A stretch of 5,787 bases of DNA from Bacteroidota bacterium (GTDB lineage Bacteria; Bacteroidota; Bacteroidia; Bacteroidales; UBA1556), in assembly GCA_003648395.1 (NCBI GenBank), contig QMPB01000330.1, forward strand, positions 1 to 5,787, given 5' to 3'. This document shows, in pieces, positions 1 through 4,632 of the stretch; position 1 is the first letter of the stretch, and each line of letters opens with the position of its first letter. Below the pieces are notes generated by a model that was not told the DNA's origin, ran no database searches, and worked only from the letters and a program-made list of their open reading frames with translations. The translations under genes and the position numbers were made by a program.

Positions 1-707
1 ACCATATCCATAACAATTTTAATGTCTTTGCTTTTGGCAGTTTGCACCATTTTCAGATAATCGTCATTGCTACCAAAGCGAGCATCAATTTTATAAAAAT
101 TGGTAATTGCATAACCATGATAGCTAACTGCTGGCATATTATTTTCCATTACAGGGTTCAGCCAAATTGCCGAAATTCCCAACTCTTGCAAATAATCGAG
201 ATTATTCTCTATCCCTTGCAAATCGCCGCCATGCCTACCATCGGGGTTGTTTCTATCAGCCTGCTCAGGATATCCTTTTACATTATCGTTATCAGTGTTC
301 CCATTGGCAAATCTGTCGGGCATTAGCAAATACACAACATCCTCTTGCCCAAAGCCTTTGCGCTGAGCCGAATTCGCTCTTCGCTCCTTTAGTTCATAAT
401 TAATGGTATACTGTGGACGACGTTTTTTACCATAAAAATTAAGCTCAACTTCACCAGCCTTTGCTTCCTTTTTAATTCTCAAATCCACAAACACATAATT
501 AGGATTTTCCACCTTATTAACTTTTACAATCTCCACATCTGTGGATTCTGTTTTAAGCTCTAGCTTGGCAATTTCATCATGGTGAATCATTATCTGCACC
601 ACATCATTATGCATGCCTACCCACCAAAATGGAGGCTCTACTTGCTGGGCTTTTATATTCAGAAAAATGAATACACTAAATACTATTGTTATTAAAAGTT
701 GTTTCAT
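1..707 (-). CDS. SusA-like neopullulanase / cyclomaltodextrinase (GH13), N-terminal part
   Basis: The first 235 codons are visible; the 3' part lies beyond the window edge. I translated the frame by hand and found no stop. The likely role is periplasmic hydrolysis of alpha-1,4 (perhaps alpha-1,6) glucan oligosaccharides in starch or maltodextrin use. Residues 1-21 form a Sec signal peptide (MKQ, then a hydrophobic run ending NIKAQ). Residues 23 to about 110 look like the beta-sandwich N domain of cyclomaltodextrinases, opening with PPFWWVGM (25-32). The GH13 barrel then begins: YLLMPDRFANG (126-136), DGRHGGDLQGI (156-166), IWLNPVMEN (181-189), SYHGYAITNFYKID (195-208) and IVMDMV, the start of conserved region I, at the edge. 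The catalytic residues are outside the window. ATG at 707 is chosen because it gives the complete signal peptide. The HGYA-x-T-x-FYK-ID pattern is typical of Bacteroidetes SusA-type enzymes; exact substrate specificity cannot be read from this part. Confidence 0.9.
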   Translation of the reverse strand, partial: MKQLLITIVFSVFIFLNIKAQQVEPPFWWVGMHNDVVQIMIHHDEIAKLELKTESTDVEIVKVNKVENPNYVFVDLRIKKEAKAGEVELNFYGKKRRPQYTINYELKERRANSAQRKGFGQEDVVYLLMPDRFANGNTDNDNVKGYPEQADRNNPDGRHGGDLQGIENNLDYLQELGISAIWLNPVMENNMPAVSYHGYAITNFYKIDARFGSNDDYLKMVQTAKSKDIKIVMDM

Positions 708-811
708 CAGTTTTATATTAGAATTTGCCCATTAATACACTTTACTTCTCACTCTGAAATTATTATTTAATTAATGGATAGATTTAAAAATACAGCTAAA
801 TTTCCAGTTTG

Positions 812-819
812 CAAATTTA
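812..819 (-). promoter_or_regulatory. Possible -7 box for the SusA-like gene
   Basis: Read on the minus strand this is TAAATTTG, which fits the Bacteroidetes -7 consensus TAnnTTTG. It would place the transcript start roughly 100 nt before the ATG at 707. No TTTG -33 element stands at the expected distance upstream, and such matches arise by chance in AT-rich DNA, so support is weak. Confidence 0.3.
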
Positions 820-873
820 TTAAATAGTTCGTTATAATTATGGGATTTTTGGAAAGTTATAAAGGGAGGGACA

Positions 874-888
874 TTGAGTTAAACTCAA
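874..888. repeat. Perfect palindrome TTGAGTT-A-AACTCAA
   Basis: Two 7-bp arms surround a single central base. It lies about 55 bp upstream of the possible -7 box of the SusA-like gene and has no T tract on either strand, so a regulator-binding site is more plausible than a terminator. A chance palindrome is also possible. Confidence 0.35.
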
Positions 889-947
889 GGGGGAAGAATG
901 CTCAGGGCAAACTCATACTTTTAGGTTAATAAGCTGAAGTATTTACA

Positions 948-967
948 ACAATTATATAAATAATTGT
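948..967. repeat. AT-only hairpin, 8-bp stem
   Basis: ACAATTAT (948-955) pairs perfectly with ATAATTGT (960-967) across an ATAA loop. There is one G-C pair in the stem and no T tract, so it is unlikely to be a terminator. In such AT-rich DNA it may be fortuitous. Confidence 0.3.
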
Positions 968-1113
968 GCTATAATCGTTTAACTATTTTTATTGAGTTGT
1001 TTTAATTGTATTATTAGTATATTTATGCGAATCAAGGGTTAAGAATTCAACAAAAAAATCTGTAATTTATTGTAAACAACTAAATTGATTTTGCAATACT
1101 TTTATTTGGCGGT

Positions 1114-1340
1114 ATAATGTCACCCCTTAGGGGTTTTAGCCAATTTGTATATTGTATAATTAGAATACTTTCATCCCTTCGGGATTTTGTGCAATAATAA
1201 ATCATAATATCATTCATTAATGATTGTAAAATACTTAAAAATAACATTTATTTATAATAGAATAGAATAAGCCCAAAGGGCTGATATTATTATAAATAAG
1301 GATAAATGTTGTTCGTAAAACCCTGAAAGGGTGGCATTAT
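1114..1340. repeat. Inverted-repeat element carrying four covarying CCC/GGG hairpins
   Basis: Four 13-nt hairpins, each a 5-bp stem with a 3-nt loop, lie at 1122-1134 (ACCCC-TTA-GGGGT), 1173-1185 (ATCCC-TTC-GGGAT), 1270-1282 (AGCCC-AAA-GGGCT) and 1320-1332 (ACCCT-GAA-AGGGT). The stems differ but every change is compensated. The hairpins form two pairs, 51 nt and 50 nt apart. The second pair, reverse-complemented, aligns with the first: both arms begin ATAATG, one base, CACCC, and go on to GGGTTTTA or GGGGTTTTA. The whole is therefore a large imperfect palindrome centred near 1227. From memory, hairpins of the CCCTTCGGG kind are frequent between genes in marine Bacteroidetes; this was not checked. 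A REP-like or MITE-like interspersed repeat is the best label. There is no transposase nearby. Confidence 0.6.
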
Positions 1341-1702
1341 TAACATAAAAAATACATTTTACAATTATACTAAAAAAAATGAATTTACTAATTGAACTTA
1401 GGCAGCATTAAGGCATAATTTGTATTTCACGTTTACTTTGTTGGATGATATAAGGAGTTAACGTATAAACAAATAAACAAAATAAAAAGCATGAGCTTAC
1501 CCTGTCGAATTTCTCTAATTAAACGAATTATATAACTATTTTTCGCAGTGTAGTAGGTACTTGAGAGCTTTCAGGATTACCCAAGAAATATTTTTTTACA
1601 TGAAAGATGTTATTTAAAGTACATTTACCCTGCAAGAATGCTCATTTTACTACTTAAACAATAATTCTTGATTGTTTTTTAAGTTTTAATCTAGACGATA
1701 AT

Positions 1703-1873
1703 TTAAGAAATATGCTCCGCCCAAGATTCGCAAAGGGCAATTCTGCCTGCACCAGGGCTGTTCTCATTACCATGTCCATTGGCTAGTATCTCGTTAGTAG
1801 CAAGAGCTGTCCAATACCAAATACCTACTTTGGTATAATGCGATGAATGAGCAATTTCGTAATTTTCTTTCAT
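1703..1873 (-). pseudogene. Internal fragment of the zincin peptidase (third copy, C)
   Basis: A 56-codon open frame starting MKENYEIAHSSHYTKVG and reaching CESWAEHIS before a stop. It matches the middle of the intact copy at 4482-3739 from the second half of the zinc helix (AHSSHY) to the helix with the candidate third ligand (CESWAEH). Across 1711-1854 against 4116-4259 I count 8 mismatches in 144 ungapped nt. The HE of HExxH is replaced (NYEIAH where the intact copy has VYHELAH), so two of the key residues are missing. The C-terminal two-thirds seen in the other copies is absent. The start lies 23 nt after the stop of the upstream lipoprotein gene. It is almost surely a decayed duplicate, though the frame is still open and a short peptide could be made. 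Confidence 0.8.
1735..1814. repeat. 80-nt direct repeat, identical to 4140-4219
   Basis: By hand alignment these 80 bases are identical to 4140-4219 inside the intact peptidase gene. Longer but less perfect similarity covers 1711-1854 against 4116-4259. A third, shorter copy at 2935-2975 matches 1711-1751 with one mismatch in 41. The block encodes NEILANGHGNENSPGAGR and the start of the ALCESWAEH helix. It is a plausible site for homologous recombination or gene conversion among the cassettes. Confidence 0.85.
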
Positions 1874-1896
1874 AAAATAAATTTCAAAATCATAAA

Positions 1897-2568
1897 TTAA
1901 TCAACAACTTTAAAACAATAGCCTCCTGTATCAAGGTATCTTTCTTTGTGAGGCGACCAATCTTTATAATAACTATTTTTTGCTTCATTTATTAATTGGA
2001 AATTATTATCTCCTCGTTTATTCATGTATACTTTGGCATCAATTTCAGTGTTCCTACATTGTAGAGCAAATACTTGTTTACCTCCTCTGTAATTTATATC
2101 AGACCCTTGAAATAAAAGGAAATGTCCTTTCTTTTTTGGAATAAGCTTGTAGTTTATTGAATATTCGTTGTCTTTAAAAATAAATTGACTTAGCAAATCA
2201 CTTTCACCATTAGAAAAACGAAAAATATTATGCCAATAATTATTATCAATGAGTAATTCGAAATGCTCAAAATATTTAAAGTCTATAATACTAGTATCCA
2301 TATCATAAATAGATGTTGTAAGGTAAAATTTGAAATCATCAAGCTGATATTCATTCTTGGTTTTTCTTTCATATATAGGGTTCTCCAAAAAACAAGAAAT
2401 AGTAATAGTATCGCCAATATGAAATACATCTTGAGCAGGGGAAAGTTCAAAAGGAAGTACAAATTCATAAATACCTACATCTGGTCTATCACAATCCTTA
2501 TCGCATGACGATAATGTAGAAATAGCAAACACCATAAATAGCAAACTAAGTTTAAGAATATTTTTCAT
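1897..2568 (-). CDS. Predicted lipoprotein of cassette B, partner of the truncated peptidase
   Basis: 223 residues. I do not recognise a characterised family. Residues 1-21 are a lipoprotein signal (MKN, a hydrophobic stretch, then TLSS) with the lipidated cysteine at 22. The following residues DKD are acidic, somewhat like Bacteroidetes surface-export signals, but not clearly a match. The rest has no membrane segment and looks beta-rich. It is a distant homologue of the lipoprotein at 3727-3062. Shared landmarks in the same order are EFVLP (35-39), IGDTI (51-55), YERKT (66-70), IPKKKG (143-148), CRN (171-173), DNN (187-189) and an ER near 209. ATG at 2568 is chosen over one at 2613: it gives a standard lipobox and sits 13 nt after the peptidase stop, as in cassette A, whereas the longer form would overlap the peptidase gene and put polar residues before the signal. 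It should be anchored in the inner or outer membrane. An inhibitor or immunity role toward the adjacent peptidase is speculation. Confidence 0.75.
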   Translation of the reverse strand: MKNILKLSLLFMVFAISTLSSCDKDCDRPDVGIYEFVLPFELSPAQDVFHIGDTITISCFLENPIYERKTKNEYQLDDFKFYLTTSIYDMDTSIIDFKYFEHFELLIDNNYWHNIFRFSNGESDLLSQFIFKDNEYSINYKLIPKKKGHFLLFQGSDINYRGGKQVFALQCRNTEIDAKVYMNKRGDNNFQLINEAKNSYYKDWSPHKERYLDTGGYCFKVVD

Positions 2569-2581
2569 AATATGCTTCTTT

Positions 2582-3004
2582 TTAATAACTATTAAATAAT
2601 AAATCCACTTCATTGGTAGTATTAGATGTTGTATTTAAATAATCACTAATAAGTAATTGTTTAAAGTCATCAATATCTACAGTATTTGAATTTAAGCATT
2701 GAAACATTTGATGGTTTGAAAATCCAGAAACATTATCCAAAACAGTAGTGCTACTACTCCAATCTCTATTCCATGAAATTGGTTCAGTGCCTCCATCTAT
2801 TAAATCGTGATACAAGCCAATAGGGATGTGATTTGGTACTTCATTCCACGTTTTATCTAATCGTTCAATATATGTTTCGATAATAGAAGTAAGGTTGTTT
2901 GTAGGGTAAGTCTCATGAGCAATTGTTTTACCAATATGCTCTGCCCAAGATTCGCAAAGGGCAATTCTGCCTGCATTACACATATATATATATTCTTCTT
3001 TCAT
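2582..3004 (-). CDS. N-terminally truncated zincin homologue (copy B), no HExxH
   Basis: 140 residues, homologous to the C-terminal half of the peptidase at 4482-3739. Similarity begins at AGRIALCESWAEHI (11-24) and runs to the shared end LFNSY. Between them lie TIAHETY, NEVPNHIPIGLYHDL, DNVSGFSNHQMF and a DDF segment, all matched in the longer copy. The first ten residues (MKEEYIYMCN) have no counterpart there and arise partly from a TA dinucleotide run. The zinc helix HELAH is missing, so it cannot be an active metallopeptidase, although the candidate third-ligand glutamate (E18) remains. It starts 57 nt after the upstream lipoprotein stop, across a candidate terminator, and is followed after 13 nt by its own lipoprotein gene. 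The frame is uninterrupted despite the truncation, so it is either a recent pseudogene or a retained module with a non-catalytic role. Confidence 0.65.
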   Translation of the reverse strand: MKEEYIYMCNAGRIALCESWAEHIGKTIAHETYPTNNLTSIIETYIERLDKTWNEVPNHIPIGLYHDLIDGGTEPISWNRDWSSSTTVLDNVSGFSNHQMFQCLNSNTVDIDDFKQLLISDYLNTTSNTTNEVDLLFNSY

Positions 3005-3011
3005 TTGCTAC

Positions 3012-3061
3012 AAAAATAATAAAAATTCCACCAGATAATTATATATATGAGGTTCTGGAGG
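3012..3061 (-). terminator. Candidate intrinsic terminator after cassette A
   Basis: On the minus strand, directly after the lipoprotein stop, CCTCCAGA (3061-3054) can pair with TCTGGTGG (3035-3028), with one T-T mismatch and an AT-rich loop of 18 nt. A T-rich run (AATTTTTATTATTTTT) follows to about 3012. The long loop weakens it, but its position at the end of the peptidase-lipoprotein pair fits a terminator. Confidence 0.5.
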
Positions 3062-3727
3062 TTATTCTATTATTCTAAGTGCAAAATAACGGTGTTTGTA
3101 AAATCTTTCTTCAGGTTTTTGAAGAATCCAATTATTATAATGAGGTATAGGCGATTCTTTTAGCAGATATATATTATTATCTTTTCCTTCATTAAAAGGA
3201 GTCCCACCACTAAATGCAATGTTTTTACATTTTCCCTCAAATTCTTGATTCGACTCATAAACACCACCTCCAAACGCAATAATTAAGACTCCCTTTCTTT
3301 TTGGTATCATTGAGAATGAAATTCTAAACGAGTCATTATCGAGTTTGTACGTAAGTTCTAAAGCCGTTGCTCCTGTAGAGTATGTATACCATAAACTCTC
3401 ACTATCTGAGCAGTTTATAACACTAAAATAATCTTCAACTTTTGTTCTATTTGCATCCTCACCTGTTTTCCCACTATCTATCCTGATAATACCCATGCTT
3501 GCAGTCCATATAATATTTTCCATATTATAAGTGGTTTCTGTATTTTTTTCATAGACATATTTAGAGAATTTAGAGAACAAGTTAATCGTATCTCCAATTT
3601 GGTACACACTATCGTATGGAAATAGCTGAGCAGATGGTAATACAAATTCCTCTGGGCAATTATCTGGTTTTCCACAAGAACTGCTTATTAATAATAATAC
3701 TAATAATATATACAATAAATTTTTCAT
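3062..3727 (-). CDS. Predicted lipoprotein of cassette A, partner of the HExxH peptidase
   Basis: 221 residues, no recognised characterised family. Residues 1-17 form a lipoprotein signal (MKN, a leucine-rich core, ISSS) with the lipidated cysteine at 18, followed by GKPDNC. No other membrane segment is seen. It is the paralogue of the lipoprotein at 2568-1897. Common landmarks are EFVLP (27-31), IGDTI (44-48), YEKNT (59-63), IPKRKG (141-146), CKN (167-169), DNN (183-185), a Y-x-x-W near 197-200 and ER near 207. Overall identity is low; by eye roughly a quarter to a third of positions. The ATG is 11 nt after the peptidase stop, so the two are surely co-transcribed. The protein should be exported and anchored by its lipid. 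The constant pairing with the peptidase suggests linked function, for instance an inhibitor, an immunity protein or a membrane tether, but the sequence itself does not show which. Confidence 0.8.
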   Translation of the reverse strand: MKNLLYILLVLLLISSSCGKPDNCPEEFVLPSAQLFPYDSVYQIGDTINLFSKFSKYVYEKNTETTYNMENIIWTASMGIIRIDSGKTGEDANRTKVEDYFSVINCSDSESLWYTYSTGATALELTYKLDNDSFRISFSMIPKRKGVLIIAFGGGVYESNQEFEGKCKNIAFSGGTPFNEGKDNNIYLLKESPIPHYNNWILQKPEERFYKHRYFALRIIE

Positions 3728-3738
3728 GGCTAATATAT

Positions 3739-4482
3739 TTAATAGGAATTAAATAAATCATTAACTTTTTGAGAGGTATTTGCTCCTGTAAGGTATCCTG
3801 AATTTATTAAAGCAGTATTAAAATCAGAAGGAGAATTAATGCTAGAATTTAATAAAGAGAATAATTGATTATTAGATAGACCTGAGACACCATCTATAAT
3901 TATATCGCTATTTCCATTAAGCCAATCTTTGTCAGTTGCTGTTTCAGTAATATTTACACCATCTTGTAAATCATAGTAGTAGCCTATTGGTATATGATTT
4001 GTTACTTCATTTTTTTGTTTTTCAAGCCAAGTTATATATGTATTAACATTTGGATTACTCGATATGTCAATACTATTATTCAAGCCATAGGTTTCATGAG
4101 CAATTGTTCTAGCAATATGTTCAGCCCAAGATTCGCAGAGGGCAATTCTGCCTGCACCAGGGCTGTTCTCATTACCATGTCCATTGGCTAGTATCTCGTT
4201 AGTAGCAAGAGCTGTCCAAGATGCAATACCAACTTTGGTATAATGCGATGAATGAGCAAGCTCATGATATACTAATCGTTTTAACTTATCTGATTTGTTA
4301 TAATCAACACCAATTTGCACATCGGGTAAGTAAGCAATAGCCGCTGGACTTCCTACAAGCGCAATTACAATCCCAAAAGAACCTGCAATCCAACTCGATT
4401 GCATTAGTTGAGCAGCAACACTTACACTTACTGTATACTGAGCACCCATTAAAGAAAAACCATCGCTTCTATTATGTGCCAT
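3739..4482 (-). CDS. HExxH zinc-metallopeptidase (zincin-like) module, cassette A
   Basis: 247 residues. The zinc helix is VYHELAHSSHY (71-81), with H73 and H77 as ligands and E74 as general base. A second helix, ALCESWAEHIARTIAHE (114-130), supplies a candidate third ligand, E117 or E121, an arrangement like the gluzincins. Downstream are NHIPIGYYYDL, a D-GVSGLSNNQLF segment and the terminal NDLFNSY. Residues 34-52 are hydrophobic (IVIALVGSPAAIAYL) but do not make a normal signal peptide. From memory, this kind of domain ends larger secreted Bacteroidetes proteins, so the gene may itself be an N-terminally shortened module; this is inference. ATG at 4482 is supported by an in-frame TGA four codons earlier (six bases between) and by a promoter just upstream. 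It is followed after 11 nt by a lipoprotein gene. Two shorter copies lie downstream. The substrate is unknown, and how it would leave the cell is unclear. Confidence 0.75.
   Translation of the reverse strand: MAHNRSDGFSLMGAQYTVSVSVAAQLMQSSWIAGSFGIVIALVGSPAAIAYLPDVQIGVDYNKSDKLKRLVYHELAHSSHYTKVGIASWTALATNEILANGHGNENSPGAGRIALCESWAEHIARTIAHETYGLNNSIDISSNPNVNTYITWLEKQKNEVTNHIPIGYYYDLQDGVNITETATDKDWLNGNSDIIIDGVSGLSNNQLFSLLNSSINSPSDFNTALINSGYLTGANTSQKVNDLFNSY
4140..4219. repeat. 80-nt direct repeat, partner of 1735-1814
   Basis: The copy inside the intact peptidase gene. It is identical to 1735-1814 in all 80 bases by hand comparison. It encodes the segment between the zinc helix and the candidate third-ligand helix, in the same orientation as the other copy, 2405 bp apart. 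Confidence 0.85.
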
Positions 4483-4510
4483 TGTGGTTCATTTTTTATT
4501 TAATACTAAG

Positions 4511-4541
4511 CAAAAATAATTAATATAAATAAACCACCAAA
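4511..4541 (-). promoter_or_regulatory. Bacteroidetes-type promoter of the peptidase-lipoprotein cassette
   Basis: On the minus strand, TTTG (4541-4538) is followed after 19 nt by TATTTTTG (4518-4511). This matches both boxes (TTTG at -33, TAnnTTTG at -7) and the usual spacing of the Bacteroidetes primary sigma factor. A second TTTG lies directly upstream (4545-4542). Transcription would start near 4505, giving a leader of about 22 nt before the ATG at 4482. The leader is A-rich and has no Shine-Dalgarno site, which is usual in this phylum. Confidence 0.65.
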
Positions 4542-4632
4542 CAAATTGATCTCATTTAACTTAAAACGGGTATTATGCCTACTATATTAAACAATAATCG
4601 TCTAAAAAAATCAACAATAAAATAATTTAAAG

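Larger units (their letters stand above)
708..1702. other. Intergenic region of about 1 kb with several palindromes, no gene seen
   Basis: No convincing reading frame occurs on either strand, and the base composition is very AT-rich. It holds a possible promoter box for the downstream SusA-like gene, a palindrome at 874-888, an AT-only hairpin at 948-967, a four-hairpin inverted-repeat element at 1114-1340, and a weak bulged AT hairpin at 1652-1684 just downstream of the peptidase fragment. The stretch 1381-1650 shows nothing I recognise. No lipoprotein remnant was found after the third peptidase copy, unlike the two copies upstream. Confidence 0.6.

Noticed and set aside
42..403. Open frames on the plus strand at 42-326 and 167-403
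   Set aside because: They lie antisense within the SusA-like gene, whose minus-strand frame shows clear GH13 motifs; the plus-strand peptides show no recognisable features.
1122..1332. CRISPR array
   Set aside because: The four repeats are only 13 nt, differ in sequence, have unequal spacing (51, 97 and 50 nt) and occur in inverted order; no cas gene is present.
894..1644. 11-bp direct repeat AAGAATGCTCA (894-904 and 1634-1644) as a target-site duplication
   Set aside because: There is no transposase or terminal inverted repeat at these points, and an 11-mer repeated once in about 1 kb of AT-rich DNA may be chance.
1652..1684. Terminator after the peptidase fragment
   Set aside because: The stem is almost all A-T with a three-base bulge and has no T tract on the minus strand after the hairpin.
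2263..2508. Plus- and minus-strand open frames inside the cassette B lipoprotein gene
   Set aside because: They are other-frame shadows of a gene with a clear lipobox and a paralogue. The same applies to 3478-3675 in the other lipoprotein and 3994-4191 opposite the peptidase.
2569..2613. Upstream ATG at 2613 as the start of the cassette B lipoprotein
   Set aside because: It would overlap the peptidase end and add 15 residues before an otherwise standard lipoprotein signal; the paralogue starts directly at MKN.
3011..3018. TATTTTTG as a promoter for copy B
   Set aside because: It fits the -7 consensus, but no TTTG lies at the -33 position, the transcript would be nearly leaderless, and the bases form the T-rich tail of the candidate terminator.
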